From Oleiagrimonas citrea (GTDB lineage Bacteria; Pseudomonadota; Gammaproteobacteria; Xanthomonadales; Rhodanobacteraceae): a stretch of DNA of 64,000 bases. A program made the position numbers and the translations under genes. Within the stretch, counting starts at the first letter, position 1, and each line of letters opens with the position of its first letter. The stretch covers positions 310,001-374,000 of the forward strand of contig NZ_JAAZQD010000003.1 of the NCBI RefSeq assembly GCF_012395255.1, written 5' to 3'. Below are positions 56,279 through 64,000 of this stretch, one piece after another. The notes beneath the pieces were generated by a model. It saw only the letters and a list, made by a program, of their open reading frames with translations. It was not told where the DNA came from and did not search any database.

Positions 56279-57681
56279 TTCGTCTCAGCAGCCACGGGGC
56301 CGCCAAACAGGTGACCGGGTCGTGCCATCTGATCGAGTCCGATCGTGCGCGGGTACTGGTCGATTGCGGCATGTTCCAGGGCGGTCGCGAACTGGAGGAA
56401 GAAAACGCCGAACCGTTCGCGTTCGACGCTTCGCAAATCGATGCGGTGGTGCTCACGCATGCGCACCTGGACCACTGCGGGCGGCTCCCGTTGCTGCGCA
56501 AGCGCGGATTTCGCGGTCGGGTGTATGCAACCGATGCCACGCGTGATCTGACGCGGTTGCTGCTCATGGATTCGGCGGGGCTGCAGGAAGAGGACACCCG
56601 GCGCGCGCGGCGTCGCGCCTCGCGCAGCGGAGAGAAGGTGTCCGAGCCGTTGTACGGCCTCGCCGACGCCCTGCGCACCATGGATCTTTTTGCGCGTCCG
56701 GTGGCCTACGGCGAAACGCGCGAGGTGGCGCCGGGCATGCGCGCGACCTTCGTCGATGCCGGACACATCCTCGGTTCGTCCTCGGTGCAACTGGAGATCG
56801 AGGAAGAGGGCAAGCGCGTGCGGGTGCTGTTCTCGGGCGACATCGGCAACCCCGGGCGACCGCTCCTGAACGATCCGGCCCCGCCTCCGGAGCCGCCCGA
56901 CTATGTGGTCATGGAGACCACGTACGGCGACCGCGATCATCGCCCCTGGCAAGCGTCGGTGGATGAGCTGGTCGAGGCGGTGTCCTCGGCCTATCAGCGC
57001 GGTGGCAATGTGCTGATTCCGACTTTCGCGCTGGAGCGTTCGCAGGAGATTCTCTATGTCCTGTTCCACGCCATCGAAGAGGGTCGCCTGCCACGCCGGC
57101 TCCCGGTGTTCCTGGATTCGCCGATGGCGATCTCGGCAACGCAGATCTTCATGGAGCATCCCGAGGCGCTGCGCACGGAGTTCGCAGAGGAGCTTTCCCG
57201 GATCGATCCGCTGGATCTGGGTGGCTTGCACATGACGCGAGAAACCGCCGAGTCGATGGCCATCAACCGCATCCGCGGCGGCGCCGTCATCATGGCTGGT
57301 TCGGGCATGTGCACCGGCGGCCGCATCCGGCATCACATCCGGCACAACATCTGGAACGAGAACAGCAGCATGATCTTCGTCGGCTATGCGGCCTCGGGCA
57401 CGCTGGCGCGTCGGATCATCGACGGTGCCGGCCGCATTCGCTTGTTCGGCGACGATATCGTGGTGCGGGCGAAAATCCACACGATCAATGGGTTTTCCGC
57501 GCATGCCGGTCAGAGCGCGCTGCTCGACTGGCTGCAGCGCTGCGGCAAGCCGAAGAATGTGTTCCTGGTGCACGGCGACTATGATCGTGGCATGCAGGCG
57601 TTCGCTGCGCAGCTCGACCGGATCGGCCAGCCCTGGCACATGTCGGGCATGGGTGAGCCGATCCTGCTGGATGCTTCCTGA
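56275..57681 (+). CDS. Beta-CASP metallo-beta-lactamase-fold hydrolase (RNA-processing type)
   Basis: A 468-residue enzyme. Metal site LTHAHLDHCGRLP, VLFSGDIGNPGRPL, then the CPSF/YsnF-type METTYGDRDHRPW, IMAGSGMCTGGRIRHH and HTINGFSAHAGQSALLDWL. These beta-CASP features mark RNA endo/exonucleases of the Ysh1/CPSF73-like bacterial branch. Third gene of the phosphorylase-Prs operon. A link between RNA decay and nucleotide salvage is attractive but only inferred from synteny. Confidence 0.92.
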   Translation: MIRLSSHGAAKQVTGSCHLIESDRARVLVDCGMFQGGRELEEENAEPFAFDASQIDAVVLTHAHLDHCGRLPLLRKRGFRGRVYATDATRDLTRLLLMDSAGLQEEDTRRARRRASRSGEKVSEPLYGLADALRTMDLFARPVAYGETREVAPGMRATFVDAGHILGSSSVQLEIEEEGKRVRVLFSGDIGNPGRPLLNDPAPPPEPPDYVVMETTYGDRDHRPWQASVDELVEAVSSAYQRGGNVLIPTFALERSQEILYVLFHAIEEGRLPRRLPVFLDSPMAISATQIFMEHPEALRTEFAEELSRIDPLDLGGLHMTRETAESMAINRIRGGAVIMAGSGMCTGGRIRHHIRHNIWNENSSMIFVGYAASGTLARRIIDGAGRIRLFGDDIVVRAKIHTINGFSAHAGQSALLDWLQRCGKPKNVFLVHGDYDRGMQAFAAQLDRIGQPWHMSGMGEPILLDAS

Positions 57682-57717
57682 CGCGTGCCGCGGCGCACGT
57701 CAGGAGCTAAGGCTGGG

Positions 57718-57731
57718 TTGACCGACGTCAA
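57718..57731. promoter_or_regulatory. FNR/ANR-like palindrome at a class II position
   Basis: TTGACCGACGTCAA is a perfect TTGAC-N4-GTCAA palindrome. A -10 candidate GATACT (57754-57759) puts the start near 57766, with the palindrome centre at about -41.5, the standard class II FNR/CRP position. It precedes the stress protein gene. Confidence 0.65.
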
Positions 57732-57786
57732 CGCATGCCGGTATGCGACAGCGGATACTGTCTCCATTCCGAAAGAGGACACTGAC

Positions 57787-58224
57787 ATGTACAAGCACAT
57801 CCTGCTTCCCACGGACGGTTCGGACCTCTCCCTACGCGCGGTGGACGCCGGCATCCAACTGGCGGCGAAGTTGGGCGCGAAGGTCTACGGCCTGCATGTG
57901 GCGATGCCGTATCCGGCGATGAGCTACATGACCGAGATCATCACCATCAGCGAGGCGACCTACAGCGAGGAAGCTGCCGAGCGCGCCGAACGCTATCTGG
58001 CCGAGATCAAGAGTCGTGCCGATACCGCCGGTGTGACCTGCGAAACCCACTACACCTTCGACGAGCACCCGGCCAAGGTCATCATCGATACCGCCGAGAG
58101 CAAGGGCTGCGACCTGATCGTGCTCGCCTCACACGGCCGCCGAGGCTTCGACCGCCTGCTGCTGGGCAGCGAAACGCAACGTGTGCTGGTCGGTTGCGAG
58201 CTTCCAGTGCTGGTCTACCGCTGA
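57787..58224 (+). CDS. Universal stress protein, single domain
   Basis: A 145-residue UspA-family protein beginning MYKHILLPTDGSDLSLRAVD and ending with LIVLASHGRRGFDRLLLGSE, the ATP-binding G-x2-G-x9-G(S/T) loop. GAGG lies upstream of ATG 57787. It has its own FNR-like promoter, so low-oxygen induction is likely, and is followed by a terminator. The longer frame from 57685 would read through the promoter and is rejected. Confidence 0.93.
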   Translation: MYKHILLPTDGSDLSLRAVDAGIQLAAKLGAKVYGLHVAMPYPAMSYMTEIITISEATYSEEAAERAERYLAEIKSRADTAGVTCETHYTFDEHPAKVIIDTAESKGCDLIVLASHGRRGFDRLLLGSETQRVLVGCELPVLVYR

Positions 58225-58241
58225 TCCGTTTCAGCACAACG

Positions 58242-58271
58242 AAAAAGGCCGCCCTTGCAGGCGGCCTTTTT
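58242..58271. terminator. Rho-independent terminator
   Basis: GGCCGCC-CTTGCA-GGCGGCC stem with flanking AAAAA and TTTTT runs. It ends the stress gene transcript and, in the other direction, the tRNA transcript. Confidence 0.92.
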
Positions 58272-58283
58272 CGTCGAATCGAT

Positions 58284-58359
<76 letters not shown>

Positions 58360-58419
58360 ACGTGAGCGGCGCATTCTAGCAGCGTGCGGAGGCGTCGCCA
58401 ATAGGGGGCGTGAAGATAT

Positions 58420-59544
58420 TTATTGGTCGGGCAGGCGGGCCATCAGGCGGTCGTGCAGCAGATCCGTGCGCCAGCCAGTCAGGGCGCGGGGCCAGTTGCG
58501 GGTGGCGATCAGTTCTTCCAGCACCTTGCGCGGCGCGAGCAGCCCGGGCGGAAGGTCGATCGATTCGGCCAGGGCATGCACGTCGTGTTTCATCTCCGCG
58601 AGGACGCGCTTGCCGGCGCCGTCGAGCGGCGCGGGGATGGCATCGGTGGCCTCGATCTCGTCGTCGGTGACCGGACGACGCAGCAGTTCCAGCAGTTCGG
58701 TGCGCTGCGGCGCGCGCAGGGCACGCTGTCCCTGGGTGAGGGCGGCGATGGCTGCGTCGCTGTCCGGACGTTCGTCGACCAGAGCCATGATCTGTGCGTC
58801 CTGAAGCAGCCAGGGCCTCGGCTTGTCGAGTGTGCGCGCCGTGTTCTCGCGCCACAGCAGCACGCGGCGCAGCAGGGCCTGCTTGTCCGGCGACCAGAAG
58901 GCGCCGCCGCGCAGGGCGCGTTGCGGCTGTGGATCGATGCCGCGATCGGAGGCGCGTTGCTTGAGCTGTTGGCAGTCGTGCTCGAACCAGTCGAGGCGAT
59001 CCCGTGCTTCGAGTTCGCGCTGCAGGTGCTCGTGGATGGCATGCAGATAGACCACGTCGAGCGTGGCATAGCGGCGCTGCGAGGCCGTCAGCGGACGCTG
59101 CATCCAGTCCGAGCGCGTCTCGCCCTTGTCCAATTGCACGCCGGTTACGTGTTCGACCAGGGCGCGATAGCTCATGCCCAGGCCGAGGCCGCAGAAGGCG
59201 GCGGCGAGCTGGGTGTCGAACAGGCGCGCGGGGCCGCCAGGAAGCAGCGGCGCCATGACGTCGAGGTCCTCGCTGGGGCTGTGCATGATCCACAGTGGCG
59301 CAGCCGCGCGGTCCATGTTCGCCAGTGCGTCGCCGATCTCGAAGGCGAGGGGATCGATCAGGGCGCGGCGTCCGTCGTGTCCGAACTGGATCAGCGCCAG
59401 TTGAGCGTAGTAGGTGTTGCGGCGCATGAACTCCGTGTCCACGGCCAGCAGACCGTCGACGCTGGCGAGCCACGCATCGAGCTGTCCGCGGGTATCAATC
59501 CATTCGGCCTCGGCCGCAGCCGTGGAGGAGGTGTTCTGGTTCAC
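58420..59544 (-). CDS. rnd: Ribonuclease D
   Basis: A 374-residue DEDDy 3'-5' exoribonuclease acting on tRNA precursors. Exo I LAVDTEFMRRNTYY, Exo II MHSPSEDLDVM with LFDTQLAAAF, and Exo III RRYATLDVVYL are all present; an HRDC domain follows (about residues 210-290). GTG 59544 is used, with GGAAG about 9 bp upstream; the frame remains open far upstream but those starts lie antisense to the next gene. Confidence 0.93.
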   Translation of the reverse strand: MNQNTSSTAAAEAEWIDTRGQLDAWLASVDGLLAVDTEFMRRNTYYAQLALIQFGHDGRRALIDPLAFEIGDALANMDRAAAPLWIMHSPSEDLDVMAPLLPGGPARLFDTQLAAAFCGLGLGMSYRALVEHVTGVQLDKGETRSDWMQRPLTASQRRYATLDVVYLHAIHEHLQRELEARDRLDWFEHDCQQLKQRASDRGIDPQPQRALRGGAFWSPDKQALLRRVLLWRENTARTLDKPRPWLLQDAQIMALVDERPDSDAAIAALTQGQRALRAPQRTELLELLRRPVTDDEIEATDAIPAPLDGAGKRVLAEMKHDVHALAESIDLPPGLLAPRKVLEELIATRNWPRALTGWRTDLLHDRLMARLPDQ

Positions 59545-59709
59545 GATGAAAGCTTCCGCAGCGCGTTGCGCGGAGGATCGTTGCCCTCGCGCACGGGTTT
59601 GCTTAGGGTGGTCCGACACGATAGCAGGCCGCCCGGTGCTTGGCATGTTCCACGGACCGGGTACCATGCGCGCAACGGTCCTCCCATCGTCCGGCCAGCG
59701 AGAGCCTCC

Positions 59710-61671
59710 ATGCCCAACAGCAAGTCCGAACGTCGTCAGCGCGCCATGGGCGGCGCGATCGGCGTGAGCCTGCTCGGACTGGCCATGCTGTATCACTTTT
59801 TTCCCGCCTTGCTGCATGTGCCGGCCGAGGCCGACCGTCCGCAGCGGGCGGCGCGTCCGGGTGGCCCGATGGCACCGCCGCTGGGGTTCGACCGTCGTCC
59901 GCAGGGCACGCAGAGCGCGTCGGTGCGCATCAATGAACTCGATGCGGGACCGCCGCTCTCGCTGGCGCCGCGCGCCGTCATTGCCGCCCGGTTGCGTCCG
60001 GCGCCTGCATCTTCGGCCGCGGCCCAGACCGAGACGCCTGCGCTCACCGATCTGCTGACGCGTGCCGCGGATGCGCTCGGCAAGGGCAATCTGAGCGGCG
60101 ATTCGGACAGCGCGATGAGCCTGTACATGCAGGCATTGAAGTTGCGTCCCGACAGCAACCGTGCGCGTGAGGGCCTGGCGCACGTGCAGCAGCGCCTGAT
60201 TGCCGAGATCGAGGACGATCTGTCCAGCGGTGATGCCGATGCCGCGCAGACCACGCTGCAGGTGCTGCAGCAACTGCCGAACGCGGGGGCGGAAAGCCAG
60301 CGTCTGCAGCGCAGCCTGCAGACGCTGCGCCAGGTGCGCCCGCTGCTGGCGCATGCGGCCGACCTGATGGGGCAGGGCCACGACATGCTGCCGGCCGACG
60401 ACAACGCGTTGGCTGTCTATCGCCAGGTACTGGGCATCGATCCGGGCAACCATGTGGCCCGGCAGGGCCTGCAGCGCATTCAGCGCAAGCTGCTGGACCA
60501 GGCGTTGGGCGCCGTGGCGCAGGACGATTTCGACGGCGCCGACGCGGCCCTGGCACAGGCCGCGAAGATCGATCCCAATGCCACCGCGTTGCAGGATACG
60601 CGGGGCCGCATCGAGGGCATCCGCCGGCAGCGCGCGGAAAGCCGGCTGCAGCAGGCGGGCACTGCGCTCGATGGCGGCGATCTGGCGCTGGCGCAGAAGC
60701 TGCGCGATCAGGCGTTGCAGATCAGCCCGGACGTGCCCGGCGTCAATGCCTTCGATCAGCGTCTGCACAACGCGCGCATCTACGCGAACTACCGGCCGGG
60801 CCAGACCTTCCGCGATGCCTACGTGGACATCAGCGGGCATGCGCCGACCATGGTGGTGATTCCGACCGGCAGCTTCATGATGGGATCGCCGGACAGCGAG
60901 TCGGGACACGAACCCAACGAGTCGCCGCTGCACAAGGTCGACATCAAGCACGGTCTGGCGGTGTCGCGCACAGAGATCAGTGTTGCCCAGTTCCGCGAGT
61001 TCGTGCGTGAAAGCGGCTACGTACCGGATTCGGTGCGCCTGCACGGTTCCAACATCTACGACGGTCGGCGCGGCACGATGCGCGATGACAGTGATGCGAC
61101 CTGGCAGGATGACTACGCGGGGCGTCCCGCGCGCGGCGATCACCCGGTGGTGAACGTGTCCTGGCGCGACGCCACCGCGTATGCCGCCTGGCTGTCCAAG
61201 CGCACTGGCAAGACCTATCGCCTGCTCAGCGAGGCCGAATACGAGTACGTCATGCGCGGCGGCACGACCACGCCGTACTGGTGGGGCAGTGGGTCGCCCA
61301 CGCGCGAGGTCGAGAATCTTCCGGGCAGTCGCGATCGATCGCCGCTACGGCGAAGCTGGACGCATGCCTTCCGAGGCTACCGAGACGGCTACTGGGGCGA
61401 CGCGCCTGTCGGACATTTCGCACCCAATCCGTTCGGTCTGTACGACATCGACGGAAATGTTTCCGAATGGGTGCAGGATTGCTGGCACGACAACTACACG
61501 CGCGCGCCGCGTGACGGCAGCGCCTGGGTCAATCCGGGGTGCAGCCTGCGCATGGTGCGTGGCGCATCCTGGGGAAGTTCGCCGGAACAGGCGCGTTCGG
61601 CCTTCCGCGTTGCGGCCGAGCCGACCACGCGCAGCGGTCGTGTCGGTTTCCGCGTAGCGCGCGAGTTGTAG
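59710..61671 (+). CDS. Membrane-anchored formylglycine-generating-enzyme-like protein with repeat region
   Basis: A 653-residue protein: N-terminal membrane segment (about residues 14-32), Pro/Ala-rich linker, a helical repeat region (about 110-370) with TPR-like pairs such as LYMQALKLRPDSNRAREGLA and LAVYRQVLGIDPGNHVARQG, and a C-terminal FGE-sulfatase/SUMF1 domain (about 375-653). FGE hallmarks: MVVIPTGSFMMGSPDSESGH, PVVNVSWRDATAYAAWLSKR, LLSEAEYEYVMRGG, and DIDGNVSEWVQDCW ending RSGRVGFRVAREL. Whether it makes formylglycine or is one of the many non-catalytic relatives cannot be told; the catalytic cysteine pair is not evident. Probably periplasmic. Confidence 0.85.
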   Translation: MPNSKSERRQRAMGGAIGVSLLGLAMLYHFFPALLHVPAEADRPQRAARPGGPMAPPLGFDRRPQGTQSASVRINELDAGPPLSLAPRAVIAARLRPAPASSAAAQTETPALTDLLTRAADALGKGNLSGDSDSAMSLYMQALKLRPDSNRAREGLAHVQQRLIAEIEDDLSSGDADAAQTTLQVLQQLPNAGAESQRLQRSLQTLRQVRPLLAHAADLMGQGHDMLPADDNALAVYRQVLGIDPGNHVARQGLQRIQRKLLDQALGAVAQDDFDGADAALAQAAKIDPNATALQDTRGRIEGIRRQRAESRLQQAGTALDGGDLALAQKLRDQALQISPDVPGVNAFDQRLHNARIYANYRPGQTFRDAYVDISGHAPTMVVIPTGSFMMGSPDSESGHEPNESPLHKVDIKHGLAVSRTEISVAQFREFVRESGYVPDSVRLHGSNIYDGRRGTMRDDSDATWQDDYAGRPARGDHPVVNVSWRDATAYAAWLSKRTGKTYRLLSEAEYEYVMRGGTTTPYWWGSGSPTREVENLPGSRDRSPLRRSWTHAFRGYRDGYWGDAPVGHFAPNPFGLYDIDGNVSEWVQDCWHDNYTRAPRDGSAWVNPGCSLRMVRGASWGSSPEQARSAFRVAAEPTTRSGRVGFRVAREL

Positions 61672-61768
61672 CCGCAAAAACTCGCACCTCCCATCGTCGT
61701 CCTGACGCGGCATGAGGCCGTGCTAGGCTCTGCGGATTGTCCTCAGGCTGTTGCGACTCGGGGGTCCC

Positions 61769-63037
61769 ATGGCATTCGCCACTTTGCGCTCGCTCAATAC
61801 CGAGCAGCGTCACGCTGTTCTGGCCAGCTTCCTCGGATGGACGCTGGATGCCTTCGATTTCTTCCTGCTGGTGTTCGTGCTGGACGATGTGGCGCGCAGC
61901 TTCGGTTCAGACGTCGAGGCGGTCTCCTTCGGCATCCTGCTGACGCTCGCGGCACGCCCCATTGGTGCGCTGCTCTTCGGCCGCCTGGCCGATCGTTTCG
62001 GTCGACGGCCGGTGCTGATGGTCGACGTGGCGCTGTTTTCGGCGCTGGAGTTTATCTGCGCCTTCGCGCCTTCTCTGACGGTATTGCTGGTGCTGCGTTT
62101 CCTGTTCGGCATCGCGATGGGCGGCGAGTGGGGCATCGGCGCGGCGCTCGCCATGGAGAGCATTCCGGCGAAGGCGCGCGGCGCGGTGTCGGGACTGCTG
62201 CAGAGCGGCTACCCGTTCGGCTACTTTCTCGGCGCGTTGGCGTACTGGATCGTCACCGACGTGCTCGGCTTCAGCTGGCGAGGCATGTTCGTGGCCGGCG
62301 CGTTACCTGCGCTGCTGGTGCTGTATCTGCGCATGAAGGTGCCCGAGTCGCCGGCGTGGAAGGCCAACGAGCAGCAGCAGCGCCGGCAGAATGTGTTCGA
62401 GGCCATGCGTGGCCATTGGGGCCTGTTCGTGTTCATGATGGTGCTGATGGGCGCCTTCAACATGTTCAGCCACGGATCGCAGGACATGTATCCGACGTTC
62501 CTCAAGCAGCAGCTGCATCTGGGCGCGGGAGCGGTGACGGTGCTGACCATGCTGCTCAACGCCGGGGCCATCGTCGGCGGACTCTCGTTCGGTGCGTGGT
62601 CGGAACACATCGGCCGGCGTCGCGCGATCATCATCGCTGCGCTGCTGGCGATCCCGGTGGTGCCGCTGTGGATGTTCGGGGATCAGATCGCCACCTGGAT
62701 GGGCTGGACGGCGCCGATCGCCTCGCTGGCGCTGCTCGGCGCGGGGGCATTCCTGATTCAGGTGATGGTGCAGGGCGCCTGGGGCATAGTGCCGACGCAT
62801 CTGAACGAGCTGGCACCGGGCACGGTACGCGGCACGCTGCCGGGGTTTGCCTACCAGTTGGGCAATCTGCTGGCTGCGGCCACGGCGACGGCGCAGGCGG
62901 CGCTCGCGACGCGCCTGCAGGGCGACTATGCGTCGGTCATGGCGGTGTGGCTGGTAGTGGTGGCCTTGGCACTGGCGGCGCTGGCGTGGCTCGGCCCCGA
63001 GGCGCGCGGACAGCGATTCGATACACACGAAGCATGA
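61769..63037 (+). CDS. MFS carrier, sialate/lactate (SHS)-like branch
   Basis: A 422-residue inner-membrane transporter with 12 predicted segments. FLGWTLDAFDFFLLVFVLDD in helix 1 and GRLADRFGRRPVLM in loop 2-3 are typical of the carboxylate/sialate branch of the MFS, with FGIAMGGEWGIGAALAMESI and VPESPAWK further on. ATG 61769 is preferred over the upstream TTG at 61751. Likely substrate is a mono- or aromatic carboxylate. Stands alone between the FGE-like gene and slyD. Confidence 0.87.
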   Translation: MAFATLRSLNTEQRHAVLASFLGWTLDAFDFFLLVFVLDDVARSFGSDVEAVSFGILLTLAARPIGALLFGRLADRFGRRPVLMVDVALFSALEFICAFAPSLTVLLVLRFLFGIAMGGEWGIGAALAMESIPAKARGAVSGLLQSGYPFGYFLGALAYWIVTDVLGFSWRGMFVAGALPALLVLYLRMKVPESPAWKANEQQQRRQNVFEAMRGHWGLFVFMMVLMGAFNMFSHGSQDMYPTFLKQQLHLGAGAVTVLTMLLNAGAIVGGLSFGAWSEHIGRRRAIIIAALLAIPVVPLWMFGDQIATWMGWTAPIASLALLGAGAFLIQVMVQGAWGIVPTHLNELAPGTVRGTLPGFAYQLGNLLAAATATAQAALATRLQGDYASVMAVWLVVVALALAALAWLGPEARGQRFDTHEA

Positions 63038-63095
63038 CGGCGGCGCGCTTCGCGGCTATGATCCGACGCTTTCCCGACGGGTTGGATCGCAGCAC

Positions 63096-63581
63096 ATGAA
63101 AGCCGGCAAAGACAAGGTGGTGTCCTTCCACTACACGCTGACCGTGGATGGCGCGGAAGCGGAAACCTCGCGCGCCCAGGAGGCGCCCCTGCAGGCCCTG
63201 CTCGGCCGTGGGCAGCTGATTCCCGGCATGGAGCGCGCCATCGAAGGGCGCGAGGCGGGCGAAACCTTTGCCGTCGACATCGCGCCGGAGGACGGATACG
63301 GCGAGCGTCGCGAGGATCTCACCCAACGGCTGTCGAAGAAGTACTTCCACCAGGCCGCGCGGCTCAAGCCCGGTATGACCACGGTGCTCAGCCTGAAGGA
63401 AGGCGGTCAGCGCGCGGTGACGGTGAAGAAGGTCGGCATGAGCACCATCGACGTGGATCTGAACCATCCGATGGCCGGCAAGGCGCTGCATTTCGACATC
63501 GAGATCGTCGAGGTGCGCGAAGCCAGCGAGGAAGAGCTGGCGCACGGTCACGCGCACGGCCCGGGCGGCCACGAGCACTGA
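63096..63581 (+). CDS. slyD: FKBP-type peptidyl-prolyl isomerase SlyD
   Basis: A 161-residue cytoplasmic prolyl isomerase and metallochaperone. FHYTLTVDGAEAETSRAQEA, LLGRGQLIPGMERAIEGREA and the IF-domain APEDGYGERRED fit SlyD, with the His-rich tail HGHAHGPGGHEH that binds nickel. Not obviously co-transcribed with its neighbours. Confidence 0.93.
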   Translation: MKAGKDKVVSFHYTLTVDGAEAETSRAQEAPLQALLGRGQLIPGMERAIEGREAGETFAVDIAPEDGYGERREDLTQRLSKKYFHQAARLKPGMTTVLSLKEGGQRAVTVKKVGMSTIDVDLNHPMAGKALHFDIEIVEVREASEEELAHGHAHGPGGHEH

Positions 63582-63588
63582 GCGCCGT

Positions 63589-64000
63589 TCAAACGGTACC
63601 GACGTAGCGTCGCAGGACCGAACGCACCGCGCCCAGATACCCGCGCCCGAACAGGTTCAGGTGATTGAGCAGGTGGTAGAGGTTGTACAGCGGCGCGCGT
63701 TCGCGCCAGTCGCGCGCCAGTGGCGCGCGCTCGGCATAGTGTTCGAAGAAACGGGGGCCGGGGTCGCCGAACAGGGTCAGCATGGCCAGGTCGGCCTCGG
63801 CCCAGCCGTAATATGCGGCGCCGGCATCGATCAATGCCGGTTCGCCGTTGCGGCAGCAGTGCAGGTTGCCGCTCCACAGGTCGCCGTGCAGCAGTACCGG
63901 CGCTTGTTCAGGTACCCATTCGGTCAGTCGTTGGCATAGGTGTTCGATACGCGTCAGGTCCGCGTTGTCGATCAGGCCGGCATCGTGCGCGCGCTGCGCC
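63589..64000 (-). CDS. Fructosamine kinase family protein, C-terminal part
   Basis: The C-terminal 137 codons; the start lies beyond the window. VLLHGDLWSGNLHCC (catalytic loop) and PALIDAGAAYYGWAEADLAM (metal-binding loop) mark the FN3K/aminoglycoside-phosphotransferase-like fold. The family phosphorylates fructosamines in deglycation. Ends convergent with slyD, 7 bp apart. Confidence 0.9.
   Translation of the reverse strand, partial: AQRAHDAGLIDNADLTRIEHLCQRLTEWVPEQAPVLLHGDLWSGNLHCCRNGEPALIDAGAAYYGWAEADLAMLTLFGDPGPRFFEHYAERAPLARDWRERAPLYNLYHLLNHLNLFGRGYLGAVRSVLRRYVGTV

Noticed and set aside
58423-59709. Upstream extension of the FGE-like frame by over 400 codons
   Set aside because: It is antisense to RNase D and lacks a start with a ribosome site; the membrane-anchor start at 59710 is natural.

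Overview
The window is a piece of a high-GC gammaproteobacterial chromosome, most likely from the Xanthomonadales (Rhodanobacteraceae or a close relative). The inference rests on family content: a TonB-dependent receptor, FucP-type transporter, glucokinase and LacI set sharing TGACAACGTTGTCA operators, an Entner-Doudoroff operon, a GntR/NagB-II/NagA N-acetylglucosamine operon, and GTCATCCCGGC-type dispersed repeats. No rRNA or taxonomic marker gene is present, so the assignment is inference.

Layout. 1-4545: sugar uptake and phosphorylation with its LacI regulator. 4546-4915: two copies of a palindromic repeat. 4916-9720: zwf-pgl-edd-eda operon on the minus strand. 9757-12927: GntR regulator, SIS-type glucosamine-6-phosphate deaminase and nagA. 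12962-15179: VOC protein, GNAT acetyltransferase and a tandem universal stress protein behind an FNR-like box. 15335-35971: a co-directional, tightly overlapping flagellar super-operon. 35990-37670: an rhs remnant, a DDE transposase and a terminator. 37672-52401: a small putative immunity gene and a 14.4-kb gene for a 4,811-residue YD-repeat (Rhs-like) protein, both on the minus strand. 52476-58359: zinc alcohol dehydrogenase, an AMP/thymidine phosphorylase-like, PRPP synthetase-like and beta-CASP hydrolase operon, a universal stress protein with an FNR-like box, and tRNA-Ala. 58420-64000: RNase D, a formylglycine-generating-enzyme-like protein, an MFS carrier, SlyD and a truncated fructosamine-kinase-like gene.

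The centre of interest is 16027-52401. The flagellar cluster encodes a full export gate (FliPQR, FlhAB, FliO), ATPase complex (FliHIJ), rod, hook, P-ring and L-ring proteins and sigma-28 (FliA). Within the window it has no flagellin, FliD, FlgK/L, FliS, MotA/B or chemotaxis gene. FliG is a 154-residue stub with only the FliF-binding region, the FliM-like protein lacks the CheY-binding N-terminus, and FlgH lacks its lipobox cysteine. It looks like an export machine without filament or motor. The giant YD-repeat gene, which converges on the end of this operon, has a near-consensus sigma-28 promoter (TAAACTTT, 11 bp, CCCGATAA). Its N-terminus is uncharged for 35 residues and matches the flagellin N-terminus at M1, V4, N8, L10, L12 and L13. 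Its C-terminus looks like a nuclease toxin tip followed at once by a small putative immunity gene. I infer that this is a flagellum-derived secretion system whose late substrate is a polymorphic giant Rhs-like toxin instead of flagellin. The promoter and gene inventory are seen directly; delivery through the flagellar gate is hypothesis.
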